64,000 nucleotides of DNA from Gammaproteobacteria bacterium (GCA_013817245.1 JACDDA010000005.1:1-64000); one strand, 5' to 3'; counted from the stretch's first letter, positions 47,333-58,721 are shown. The notes: generated by a model not told the origin, from the letters alone. Translations and numbers: made by a program.

Positions 47333-50500
<3,168 letters not shown>

Positions 50501-51739
50501 TTAGTGATCATGACTGGCGCCGGATTTCTCCAGGTCAGACTTCAGTAAATAACTGTTTCCCACCACATAAGTATCACCAGAGTTTAGTCCTGCTAATACT
50601 TCGGTGAATTGACCATCAGTACGTCCTAATTCGAGTGGACGAATTTCGTAAGTGTCACCAATCTGGATAAACACTACTTGCCAATCACGGAAAGATTGCA
50701 GTGCTCGATTATCAACGCGTAATGCGACATTGATGTGTTCAGTTGTGACGGTTACAGGGACACGACTTCCCGCTATCCAATGCGCTTTGTGATTATCTAA
50801 TGATGCCAGCGCCAGTAGTGCAGGTGTGCCATCATTCGCGGCACTCACTGAATCTAATTTGGTGGATATCGTTTGTGAATCCACCATTAGTTGAACGGTT
50901 TGGCCAGTTTTTATTTTCGCAGCATCTTGAGCAAATACCGGAAAACTTAATTGCAAACGACTGGAATCAACGACTGTAAACAATGGTTGTTCACCAGTGA
51001 TTTCACCCGTGTGAGCATGTCGAGCTGTTATGACACCGCTGATTGGCGTGGTAATGATGTAAGGTTGTAAACTTTCATTGGCTTCAATCGTAGCTAAGAT
51101 ATCGCCTGCTTTGACGTTTTTACCAACCTTGATATTTACTTGTTTAACAATCCCTGGATAACGTGCGCTGAGTTGACGGATGGCAGCGGGATCATGATTC
51201 AATTGCGCATAAAAACGTATCGTTTCAGCTAAGCTTCCTGCGCTAGCTTTAGCGGTGACAATGCCGGAACGTTTTGCTAAATCTGCATTGAGTTGAATAC
51301 GTCCTTCATAGGATGCAAATGTCCAGTGATGTTGTTTATTTTTATAAGTGGCGGTTACTGATACATCAAAAGAATGAGGTTCTGTCACTTCAGCGTCCCC
51401 GCGCAGGAAATCTTGTTCTTGCGTAAAACGAAAATTATCAATTTGTCCACCCAAGCGCGTTAGTTTTACACTGAGCTGCCAATCCTTAGGTGCGAGTGGT
51501 TTGTTGTCTATGCTAGCCCAAGCACGATATTCTGGCGGCACGCCTTTTTCAAAAATAGCCAGTTCTACTTGGAAATCATCGTCGATTAATAAGCGGCCAT
51601 TGTGCGGACCTTTAGTGAATTCTTCAGATTCTAAATTTTCTGCGTGATCGCCCGCAGCAAAGACTTTAAAAAAAATTACACTGCTGAATAAAAATAAAAG
51701 CATTACTGAAAATATATGAATAGGTTTGGATAAGTTCAT
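50501..51739 (-). CDS. czcB: RND periplasmic adaptor subunit, CzcB type
   Basis: Membrane-fusion protein linking the pump to the outer-membrane channel. It has 412 residues with a signal or anchor helix (about 7-29). It contains a long N-terminal extension domain with EGRIQLN, the hairpin and lipoyl halves (VKQVNIKVGKNVKAGDILATIEANESLQPY), the barrel domain (TGEQPLFTVVDSSRLQLSFPVFAQDAAKIKTGQTV), and a C-terminal membrane-proximal domain ending SGASHDH. The final His-x-His could touch metal. Its start overlaps the czcC stop by 4 bases. Confidence 0.94.
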   Translation of the reverse strand: MNLSKPIHIFSVMLLFLFSSVIFFKVFAAGDHAENLESEEFTKGPHNGRLLIDDDFQVELAIFEKGVPPEYRAWASIDNKPLAPKDWQLSVKLTRLGGQIDNFRFTQEQDFLRGDAEVTEPHSFDVSVTATYKNKQHHWTFASYEGRIQLNADLAKRSGIVTAKASAGSLAETIRFYAQLNHDPAAIRQLSARYPGIVKQVNIKVGKNVKAGDILATIEANESLQPYIITTPISGVITARHAHTGEITGEQPLFTVVDSSRLQLSFPVFAQDAAKIKTGQTVQLMVDSQTISTKLDSVSAANDGTPALLALASLDNHKAHWIAGSRVPVTVTTEHINVALRVDNRALQSFRDWQVVFIQIGDTYEIRPLELGRTDGQFTEVLAGLNSGDTYVVGNSYLLKSDLEKSGASHDH

Positions 51740-53037
51740 GGTGTTACCTCACGAAAAAATTTAGTAGATGTCGCTTCATTAGCGTCATTGGGTAGTGAAC
51801 CCGTCATGCGTTCAATCTCAATTCGCGCTTGATGTACTCGAACTGCAGCATCAATCAATGCGCTTTTTGCATACAGTAATTCGCGCTGTGCTTGGTTTAA
51901 TTCTAAATAGCTGTAGCGTCCTTGACGAAATGCGTCAAAGGTTGTGCGAGTAGCGGTTTGCAGTAAAGGCACTATGTGAGTTTGTAAACTTTCTGCTTCG
52001 GCAGAAGCTAAAGTATAAATTTCATAACTAGCGAGTAATTGTGCTTCTAACTGCATTTGTGCCGTGCGTTGATAAAGCAAAGCGCTTTCTTCTTCTGCAG
52101 TTGCGGTAGCAATAGCACCTGCATTGCGACGTCCAAGACCCAGTGGCACGCTCAGACCAAACACATAAGCCGTTTCTTCGTTCGCTTCAAAACGGCGATA
52201 ACCCGCGTTCCATTCAATGCCGGCTGTGGTTGTTTCTGCCTGTCGGCGTTGCGCTTGACGTAATGTTACTTCGCGCTCAAGAAGTTCAGCGTCAGGATTT
52301 GAGGCTAAGTTATTTTGCAATTCTGCTAACGAAAGCGGTGGAGGCAGCGAAAAAAGATTTGCTTCTGCGTTTTTAAAACCAGGGGCAGCATCTGCCCAAT
52401 ATAAACTTAGTTGCAAACGTTGTTGATTAACAGATTGCCGCGCTTTTTGTATTTGTAGACCAGCATGGGCTAACGCAGCTCGTGCGCGCGATAATTCTGC
52501 ATTGGCACTGCGTCCTGCTTGGACTTGCATATTAAGTGCGATCACTGTTTGCTGTGCTAAGCTTTCGGCTTCTAATTCCAAAGCTAATTTTTCTTGTGCG
52601 GCAACCAACATAATAAAATGTTGAGTGACATCCCCAAGTACTTTTAAGGTGGCGGCACGTTGTTGAGAAGCTAGTTGTTGTTGACGCGCATTCACTACAT
52701 TAATGCGCGCATCGCGTTGACCGCCGAGTTCTATGAGTGATGCCAGTGAAAATGTTAGCTCAGCATTATCAGTATCTGCATAAGCATCGGAACCATATGC
52801 ATTTTCAATCTCTGCGCCGATTCGCCAAGCGGGTCTTAATCTTGCGGTTTGACGTTCGCCGTCTATGACTTTGGAACGAAATTTATAGCCGATTAATTCA
52901 GGATTGTGTTGTAGCGTGGCGCGAATAGCGTCGGCAAGTGTAATGTTGTGAGGCGTAGTAGTGACGTCACTAGCGGCCTGGGTAGATAACGACCACGTGT
53001 TAACAACGATAAGCAATGCAGTAAAAATATATTTCAT
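51736..53037 (-). CDS. czcC: TolC-family outer-membrane channel, CzcC type
   Basis: Outer-membrane exit duct of the metal exporter. It has 433 residues with a signal peptide ending TQAAS. Two repeats of the outer membrane efflux protein family follow: long amphipathic helices (VVNARQQQLASQQRAATLK; ELSRARAALAHAGLQIQKARQS) and barrel strands (GIEWNAGYRRFEANEETAYVFGLSVPLGL). The end carries YSYLELNQAQRELLYAKSALIDA. It is the first of the three core genes and is separated from the upstream small protein by 68 bases with two inverted repeats. Confidence 0.94.
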   Translation of the reverse strand: MKYIFTALLIVVNTWSLSTQAASDVTTTPHNITLADAIRATLQHNPELIGYKFRSKVIDGERQTARLRPAWRIGAEIENAYGSDAYADTDNAELTFSLASLIELGGQRDARINVVNARQQQLASQQRAATLKVLGDVTQHFIMLVAAQEKLALELEAESLAQQTVIALNMQVQAGRSANAELSRARAALAHAGLQIQKARQSVNQQRLQLSLYWADAAPGFKNAEANLFSLPPPLSLAELQNNLASNPDAELLEREVTLRQAQRRQAETTTAGIEWNAGYRRFEANEETAYVFGLSVPLGLGRRNAGAIATATAEEESALLYQRTAQMQLEAQLLASYEIYTLASAEAESLQTHIVPLLQTATRTTFDAFRQGRYSYLELNQAQRELLYAKSALIDAAVRVHQARIEIERMTGSLPNDANEATSTKFFREVTP

Positions 53038-53060
53038 AAAAACTCCAGCGAAAAGACCGC

Positions 53061-53109
53061 ACTACCAAGTGGTAGTTAACGGCAATCTAAGTTATTACAG
53101 AGAACTTAG
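53061..53109. repeat. Two adjacent inverted repeats between the small czc gene and czcC
   Basis: ACTACCA-AG-TGGTAGT (53061-53076) is a perfect 7-2-7 palindrome. CTAAGTT (53087-53093) and AACTTAG (53103-53109) form a second with a 9-base loop that covers the stop codon of the small gene. On the transcript both can fold just before czcC, as an attenuator, a processing site or an operator. Confidence 0.75.
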
Positions 53110-53483
53110 GCTGGAATTGCAGGAGGCGCGTGTGAGGGAGGACGTAAATGATATATAGGAGTGGCGCGAAAAGTAATAGAATACGTAGGAGTGATGCGAG
53201 AACGAATCCATAAAACCAACACAAAAAATGCTGCTATAAGTCCAATTAGTGAATCCCACTTAATGATTTTTATAAGCGTAGGTTGTTGTAGCTCAACATC
53301 TTCATCTAGATGTTGTTCGTCTGCATGATGCGTGAGGTGATCACCTAACAGCGTGGCGTGATATGAGACCGGTGTTTCCTGGCCATCAAAACATAAATGC
53401 TTATGCGCCCCGGTCCAACTGGAGAGCAGCCAGAGTGCCAGTGCGAAGTAAGCGAATAGTTTATGAGAGTTCGATATTTTCAC
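53106..53483 (-). CDS. Small His-rich secreted protein in the czcI position
   Basis: A 125-residue protein with an N-terminal signal or anchor helix (about 7-26). It then has a metal-ligand-rich stretch GAHKHLCFDGQE...HATLLGDHLTHHADEQHLDED, one more helix (about 76-94), and a Pro-rich tail (HLRPPSHAPPAIPA). It heads the czcCBA cluster in the same direction, like CzcI of Cupriavidus, a small His-containing secreted protein encoded before czcCBA. Clear homology cannot be shown by eye. Periplasmic metal sensing or buffering is inferred. Confidence 0.8.
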   Translation of the reverse strand: MKISNSHKLFAYFALALWLLSSWTGAHKHLCFDGQETPVSYHATLLGDHLTHHADEQHLDEDVELQQPTLIKIIKWDSLIGLIAAFFVLVLWIRSRITPTYSITFRATPIYHLRPPSHAPPAIPA

Positions 53484-53510
53484 GGCGATGTCGGATTTGC
53501 AATCGGCTGG

Positions 53511-53539
53511 TAGTATGAATGGCTCGATTCTAAGTCAAA
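53511..53539 (-). promoter_or_regulatory. Candidate promoter of the czc operon
   Basis: On the minus strand, TTGACT (53539-53534), a 17-base spacer and TACTAC (53516-53511) lie 28 bases before the ATG of the small His-rich gene. The -35 matches 5 of 6 bases, the -10 only 3 of 6. The rest of the 184-base gap shows no gene. Confidence 0.45.
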
Positions 53540-53667
53540 ATTTCTAGGATAGATAGGCTAAAACGACTGGATAATTAAAATGGACTTCCGATATTAACAA
53601 TAGTTTTTTCAAGAGAATAGATGATAGATCGCTGAGTTAAATTACGCTCTATGAATTTTATAATTAA

Positions 53668-54120
53668 TTATTTGGCGTGATGATGTGTATGGCGCATTCT
53701 AATCCCGGTTGAGCGATGATAATAAAATAGCATAAGCAATGCGCCACCTATTAGAGTGTGGATCAAGCTGGCATAAACTGAAATTTGTTCGTTGCCTGAG
53801 TAGAAAATAATCACGCTTGTTAACATTAACGCAGTAAAAAGTGCCAGCATCAATAAGCCGCTACGATGGTGCTTTTTTTGGCGTAAGCCTACGCGTATAT
53901 GAATGCTCCACAATGCGCCTAAAATTAATGCCATCACAATCGCGGTCAATGTATGAATGATGGCAATGCTCCAGCGCCAATTATTGCTGGGACGCCATAA
54001 GTCTAGTTCCCACTCTAGTCGCATATCCAGCATGGTAGGAATTAATAAACAGCCGCTTAAAAATAATAATGCGACGATTAAGGTAATGAAGTTGCTAAAT
54101 AGTGCTGGATAGCCGCGCAT
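53668..54120 (-). CDS. Four-helix membrane protein with b-type-cytochrome-like histidine pairs
   Basis: A 150-residue inner-membrane protein, no named family assigned. Helices lie at about 11-30, 50-75, 88-108 and 115-136. Helix 2 has H56 and H74, and helix 4 has H121 and H135. Because helices 2 and 4 run in the same direction, H56 faces H121 and H74 faces H135. That is the geometry expected for two stacked b hemes. Both helices begin with the same IHTL, hinting at internal duplication. The tail is His-rich (RMRHTHHHAK). It is the last gene of a Fur-box operon with a flavoprotein and ApbE. Heme binding is inferred. Confidence 0.8.
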   Translation of the reverse strand: MRGYPALFSNFITLIVALLFLSGCLLIPTMLDMRLEWELDLWRPSNNWRWSIAIIHTLTAIVMALILGALWSIHIRVGLRQKKHHRSGLLMLALFTALMLTSVIIFYSGNEQISVYASLIHTLIGGALLMLFYYHRSTGIRMRHTHHHAK

Positions 54121-54131
54121 ACAATATCTCG

Positions 54132-54947
54132 TTAGTGTTCAGAAATTAATTGACCTTTTAAGGTCATAATTAAAGCAGCGCGTTGCGCATCAGTTGCTAA
54201 TAATGCAACTTTAGTCAAAGCATCGGCGCGCCAAGCCGTGTGAGCTTGTACAGTTGCTATGTTAATGCTCGGTGTTTGCGCGGCCGTCGAAATAATGAGA
54301 GCTGGAAAACGCGGATTATAACTGGCTTGCCAGCAAGATGTTGCAATCGCGGCGTTTTTAACGGTGGTCACTGTCGTTAAAACGCCATTCGTTTGTCGAC
54401 GTTGAATGGGTAATGAGAGGTCGCCAAAAACACGGATATCTCCACCCGCATTTATCCAGCCAGTATGATGCCCGTGTTTTTTTAGCATGCTCACTGCACG
54501 ATCGATGGCATACCCTTTAGCGATGCCATCTAGCGTAATGTGGATGCTGCGGCTTAATTGAGCGGTTTTTTTATTAATTATAATATCATCAGCATTGCCA
54601 TAATCTGTGATTGCCGATTTTTTATGCTCCGGTAATGCGCCTTGACGAATCAGTGCGCCACCGACGGTGCAATTAAATAAATGTTGTGAGTGAATGCTGA
54701 TTAACTTAGCTAAGCGTAAAACTTGCAAGGTCCAAGGATGCAGTGCAATAGATTTTCCGTTGGCTTGATTCAGCTGTGATAAGTCGCTGTCGGGATCATG
54801 AAAACTCATGAGTGTATGCACAGTGCTGATGATGTGGAAAGCCTGCGTGATAGAGGCTTGTATATGATCTGGGTTTTGAGTGGTTTTTATTACGCTGATT
54901 TCAACAAATGTACCCAGCAAAGGCTGCATACGTTTTACTTCATTCAT
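54132..54947 (-). CDS. apbE: FAD:protein FMN transferase (ApbE family)
   Basis: Attaches FMN covalently to a Thr of target flavoproteins. It has 271 residues. Conserved: RMQPLLGTFVEISV at the start, MSFHDPDSDLSQLN, the active-site ITLDGIAKGYAIDRAV, GWINAGGDIRVFG, and the late metal-site segment WRADALTKVALLA. No signal peptide is visible, whereas many ApbE proteins are lipoproteins. Its likely substrate is encoded immediately upstream, with an 8-base overlap, and carries an SGAT acceptor motif. An alternative start at 54929 would remove the overlap. Confidence 0.93.
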   Translation of the reverse strand: MNEVKRMQPLLGTFVEISVIKTTQNPDHIQASITQAFHIISTVHTLMSFHDPDSDLSQLNQANGKSIALHPWTLQVLRLAKLISIHSQHLFNCTVGGALIRQGALPEHKKSAITDYGNADDIIINKKTAQLSRSIHITLDGIAKGYAIDRAVSMLKKHGHHTGWINAGGDIRVFGDLSLPIQRRQTNGVLTTVTTVKNAAIATSCWQASYNPRFPALIISTAAQTPSINIATVQAHTAWRADALTKVALLATDAQRAALIMTLKGQLISEH

Positions 54948-55485
54948 GCATTAAAGCGACTTTTTGTAAGGCTAATAGACGTTTCACACCATCCAATACA
55001 TTTCGGCACGATAAAGTAGCGCCGCTGATGTTGGGGACATCTTGATCAAGTTTAAACGTGTCTTGTAATTTCTTGCCTTTAAAATGATTGCGCCAATCTG
55101 CATTTCGTACGGCGCTGCCATGAGTTTCACGATATTCCATAATTTCAATACCGATAACACTGCCGCTAGGTGTAATCGCAGTTGCATACGTAATAAATTC
55201 ATGTTTGCCGATTACATTATCTATAATAAACCAACCTAAAAATTGTCCTTTGCGTTCTGCTCGCCAGACGGGTTGTTCAGCAGAACGCTGGCGGACTCCC
55301 GCCAGCGTTTTGATTTTTTCTCTTTGTTCTTTGCTAAGCGATATTTTTTGATCAATAAACGTATCAGCTTCTGGAAACAATAATTTTTGCGCATCCACTG
55401 CTTGCAAATATTGTTGCGCAAACGCAGGTGTTGCGAGTGCTACCATCGGAATTAATACGAAATTGCCAAAACTATTATTGCTCAT
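54940..55485 (-). CDS. Periplasmic FMN-binding domain protein
   Basis: A 181-residue exported protein from the ATG at 55485. The signal peptide ends about ATPAFAQQ. An FMN-binding domain (PF04205, the NqrC/RnfG type) follows, with FLGWFIIDNVIGKHEFITYATAITPSGSVIGIEIMEYRE and the acceptor motif DVPNISGATLSCRNV, where Thr157 would receive FMN by phosphoester bond. It lies between an outer-membrane barrel gene, 13 bases upstream, and apbE. There is no membrane anchor, so it is probably a soluble or loosely attached periplasmic electron carrier. An upstream ATG at 55515 would add ten residues and is less likely. Confidence 0.92.
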   Translation of the reverse strand: MSNNSFGNFVLIPMVALATPAFAQQYLQAVDAQKLLFPEADTFIDQKISLSKEQREKIKTLAGVRQRSAEQPVWRAERKGQFLGWFIIDNVIGKHEFITYATAITPSGSVIGIEIMEYRETHGSAVRNADWRNHFKGKKLQDTFKLDQDVPNISGATLSCRNVLDGVKRLLALQKVALMHE

Positions 55486-55498
55486 GTTACATTTTATC

Positions 55499-56389
55499 CT
55501 AGAAATTAAAGCCAATTTTGGCGCGAATTTCTTGTTTGGTTTTTTCGATTAAATGCAAGTCGGTGTCAGCTTGATCAGGATATTGTTCTTTACCACCTTC
55601 CAGCTGTTTAAAGTAAGTTAAGGTAAGCCACCAATCGGCGCTGCCATAATGAATACTTGGGCCGGCAAACCAGCTCCAGCGTTCTTGTCCTACTTCAGTT
55701 TCAAATTCGGTTTCATAAATAGTTTCGGCACCAATAAACCAATTGCTAACAACGCGATAGGATAAGCCCGTGCCAACGCTGAGTTCGATTTCCATTTCGG
55801 GTTCTGTTGGCCATTCAAAACCGACAGGTAAATTTTCGATTTCATCGCGTTTTGCATAAGTTGTTTCCATCGCAACATTGCCTGCCCAAATTAATTGGCC
55901 TTCGAGGAAATATTTTTGCATCAGTAAAGCTAAATCCACTGAATAGGTATCTTTATCTTGACCGGAATGAGGATCTAACCAACTGTTACTAAATTCTAAA
56001 TAGCCAGCTAAACCAAAATCGTCTTTTGCTGGACTTAAAAAATTATATTTTAATGCAGCTTCGACACCTGAGGTACGTAAACTATACGATTCATCTTTAG
56101 GTAAATAACCATCAATGATGATTCCTTGGGTATCAATTGATTGCGCATTGAGTGCTATGCCGCCGGTTAAACGATCCGTAAAACCATATTCTACTTCTGT
56201 GCTTAAATTGAGTGCTTCGTAATCGCCTATGCCTTTATCCGTGCGTTGGGTAATCGATTGATACACTTCCCAGCTTTCGGCAGGTAAGGTTTCAGCGCCT
56301 TTTACATAGCCGAATATATTCTCATCAGCGATGCTGGTGGTACAACTTAAGGCAGTGATAGATATTAGTAAATATCGCAGTGTTTTCAT
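55499..56389 (-). CDS. Predicted outer-membrane beta-barrel protein (DUF6662-like)
   Basis: A 296-residue exported protein from the ATG at 56389. The signal peptide MKTLRYLLISITALSCTTSIA is followed by DENIFGYVKGAETLPAESWEVYQ and then alternating-residue strands such as VEYGFTDRLTGGIALNAQS, FGLAGYLEFSNSWL, GTGLSYRVVSNWFIGAETIYETEF and WSWFAGPSIHYGSADWWLTLTYF. The protein ends RAKIGFNF with the terminal Phe that BAM-assembled barrels carry. It is the first gene after a Fur-box promoter. Function unknown; the family label is from memory and tentative. Confidence 0.82.
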   Translation of the reverse strand: MKTLRYLLISITALSCTTSIADENIFGYVKGAETLPAESWEVYQSITQRTDKGIGDYEALNLSTEVEYGFTDRLTGGIALNAQSIDTQGIIIDGYLPKDESYSLRTSGVEAALKYNFLSPAKDDFGLAGYLEFSNSWLDPHSGQDKDTYSVDLALLMQKYFLEGQLIWAGNVAMETTYAKRDEIENLPVGFEWPTEPEMEIELSVGTGLSYRVVSNWFIGAETIYETEFETEVGQERWSWFAGPSIHYGSADWWLTLTYFKQLEGGKEQYPDQADTDLHLIEKTKQEIRAKIGFNF

Positions 56390-56501
56390 TGCTAATCTCT
56401 CGGTTCGGGTTATACCGATCATTCATAGAATGATCCGGGAAGGGCTCACGCATGCGTAGAAGAGATGGGCGAGCGAGCCACATAAACGTTATGCTTCACG
56501 A

Positions 56502-56530
56502 ATATTAATAAGAACCATTCTTATTTGCAA
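56502..56530 (-). promoter_or_regulatory. Promoter with Fur box in the spacer, driving the barrel-FMN-apbE-cytochrome operon
   Basis: The perfect palindrome AATAAGAA-CCA-TTCTTATT (56507-56525) matches the Fur-box type AATGAGAATNATTCTCATT. On the minus strand TTGCAA (56530-56525), exactly 17 bases, then TAATAT (56507-56502) form a good sigma70 promoter whose spacer is the palindrome. Repression by iron-loaded Fur is the natural reading. It lies 113 bases before the barrel start codon. Confidence 0.85.
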
Positions 56531-56545
56531 GTAATTAATTAGCGA

Positions 56546-57655
56546 TTAAACAGTGGTGCTTTGCAAACTAACCCAATGATTGTCCCAAATAAGGTGCTCA
56601 TGGTTGGATCGCTCAGAAGCTGTAATTGAGGTGGACGTAAGATGACGGTAAAGCCCCGTGCCACTGCCTAACCAAAAACCTTGTTGCGGATCGGGACAGG
56701 CCGCACAGACGTCGCGCATATTAATTAGCTCAGGTTCTGCATTTGCATCCGCCCAGTAAAGCGCGGCATTGCCTCGTGGTGAGGTAGCTAAAATCTGTGA
56801 ATCGGCTGTTGCGACCGAACCAATATAATGATTCATGTCTGTCCATTGGGTTGTTGTTGCGGGTAGTGCTTGCAGAGTGTGTAAATTGGCGCGATAAACG
56901 AGAGAGGGATTATCGCTCGCGCTTCCTTCATATTGGGTTCCAATAATAATGTCGCCGGTTTTAGTGCTGGCTAAATGCCGTATGCTTAATTGCGAATTGT
57001 TTAGTGTATGTTGTTTCAACAGTTCGCCTGTTTGTGAGTTTAAAAATAATAAAGCCGGCTGCATATCAGCAATATTAATATTTTCACGCCATTCGGTACG
57101 AATGCCGCCAACGGCCACTACAAGATGCTGAGTTGTAGGATTTAATAATAATTCATGCGGACCGATGCCGATATTGCGCCATTCATGAATGCGTTGATAA
57201 GGGGCATTTGCTTGATAGATGCCAATAATGCCTTCGCTATTAATATTGCCTTCCGTAATTAAAATATGTTGACCATCTGCGCTGTAACACGCATGTCCAT
57301 AATAATGATGATTTTTGGGTGGCGTTAATATGTTGAGCGTTTTGCCATCGTGCGGGTTGAATAACACCGCATAAAAACCTGGGCGGCGCGCCATGCAAAT
57401 AGCATGTTGGCCGTCAGCGCGTACGCTAGTGGCATGAGCGCGTGCAGGCAGCGCGATGCTGTAACGTAATTCACCTTGCGTATTAATGGCGGCAATACAA
57501 AAATCGTTATTAATCGTTTTAGCAGCGCCGATTAACAAAATGGTGCGCGCAATATCCGCGAATGCGGTATTTAAAAGCAACGAAGGTGTTAAAACGCCGG
57601 CGGCGCTTAACAATAAAAATTGCCGGCGATTAAATTCAGTCGCCATCAGTGGCAT
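56546..57655 (-). CDS. DUF1513 family periplasmic protein
   Basis: A 369-residue protein of the DUF1513 family, probably a seven-bladed beta-propeller. The N-terminus FNRRQFLLLSAAGVLTPSLL looks like a twin-arginine signal (RRQFL), so it may be exported folded. Repeated blade-like units include RAHATSVRADGQHAICMARR, HHYYGHACYSADGQHILITEGN and NIGIGPHELLLNPTTQHLVVAVGG. The start at 57655 or 57646 overlaps the lipoprotein imelysin gene by 11-20 bases. The family travels with imelysins and di-heme oxidoreductase in iron-regulated operons; its activity is unknown. Confidence 0.9.
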   Translation of the reverse strand: MPLMATEFNRRQFLLLSAAGVLTPSLLLNTAFADIARTILLIGAAKTINNDFCIAAINTQGELRYSIALPARAHATSVRADGQHAICMARRPGFYAVLFNPHDGKTLNILTPPKNHHYYGHACYSADGQHILITEGNINSEGIIGIYQANAPYQRIHEWRNIGIGPHELLLNPTTQHLVVAVGGIRTEWRENINIADMQPALLFLNSQTGELLKQHTLNNSQLSIRHLASTKTGDIIIGTQYEGSASDNPSLVYRANLHTLQALPATTTQWTDMNHYIGSVATADSQILATSPRGNAALYWADANAEPELINMRDVCAACPDPQQGFWLGSGTGLYRHLTSTSITASERSNHEHLIWDNHWVSLQSTTV

Positions 57656-58721
57656 TAAAGCTTAGCGTGATATTTAAATCTTGCGCTAATTGGTGCAAAG
57701 CATCGCGGCTTTGAGTGATAGCAACATAGGATTCTTGTAGAGCATCTAATGTTTTAATGGGATCTTTCATTAATTCTTGTAAGTCGGTTTCCTGCGAAAG
57801 AGTGTGCTCGGCTAATTTTAGGCGTGTTTCAAATTGCTCAGCATGGACTTTAAAGCCTTGTTGTCGCGCAAGATCATCTAATCCTATACCACCGCGACCA
57901 CCTTGATAAAATTCTTCAATCGCAGAAAGTTGTTTACGTAAAGCCGTCAAAGAATAATCAGCTCGCCACGCTTCCGCAAATAGAGGTTGCACTTGTTCGT
58001 TATTGACAATGATGGTGGAGATTTTTTTTGCACTGACATCAATTTGCGCATCCAATACGCCAAATAATTGAGTAATAGCATAATGTTGCTGCGCAGCATC
58101 TTGATTTGCCATCAGCAGCAACTGAGCTGAGACACCATTAGGCTGTTGGTATTGTTGAGCCAGTTGCTGTATTTGAATTTTTAAACTATCGCTGAGCCAC
58201 AATAAACCTTGGCATTGTTCTGTGTTTTGTAATGTTGATTGGCTAATTAATTTTTCGTCAAATAAAAAATATTCCGCAGCACCTATATTGTTCGCGGGTT
58301 TACCTAATTGCTGCAATGTCTCCGCAGTCGCTTTTGGATTAGCGAGAAGGTTATCAATTTTGTTGGCGGTTAGGTTTTTTTTGTCGGGCCAAAATTGAAT
58401 TAGCCAGCCATCTAATTTGACACCTTCGTTTAAGGTGATGTTAATACCTTGTAAGCCTTGCCAGCGGGTAAATAAAACGCGCCATTTTTCTTGAGCAATG
58501 CCGAGTGTGTCGGCATTGTAATTGGTGCATAAATATTGATTGGCATTTTTTAATTCGGCAGCAGCCATTTTTAATTTTTCTATGCGCTCATCTAACAAAC
58601 GTACTTGTGTGCTAATTACTGCAGAAGGCGTAACTTCACGGACAGGTGCTGATTGACAAGCGCTTAATAGCAGCATGACGCAGAGTAAAGGTAGCTGACA
58701 GTTGAAATGTATTTTGTTCAT
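57636..58721 (-). CDS. Imelysin-family lipoprotein, GxHxxE motif lost
   Basis: A 361-residue lipid-anchored protein (lipobox LLSAC) of the imelysin or insulin-cleaving peptidase family, which in practice are iron-responsive periplasmic proteins. Family features are LGIAQEKWRVLFTRWQGLQGI, WLIQFWPDKKN, and IGAAEYFLFDEK at the place of the GxHxxE motif. That motif has no His here, as in the second-imelysin subgroup. The C-terminal half contains GGRGGIGLDDLARQQG. It overlaps both neighbours, 4 bases with the di-heme oxidoreductase and about 20 with DUF1513, so the genes are translationally coupled. Confidence 0.9.
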   Translation of the reverse strand: MNKIHFNCQLPLLCVMLLLSACQSAPVREVTPSAVISTQVRLLDERIEKLKMAAAELKNANQYLCTNYNADTLGIAQEKWRVLFTRWQGLQGINITLNEGVKLDGWLIQFWPDKKNLTANKIDNLLANPKATAETLQQLGKPANNIGAAEYFLFDEKLISQSTLQNTEQCQGLLWLSDSLKIQIQQLAQQYQQPNGVSAQLLLMANQDAAQQHYAITQLFGVLDAQIDVSAKKISTIIVNNEQVQPLFAEAWRADYSLTALRKQLSAIEEFYQGGRGGIGLDDLARQQGFKVHAEQFETRLKLAEHTLSQETDLQELMKDPIKTLDALQESYVAITQSRDALHQLAQDLNITLSFNATDGD

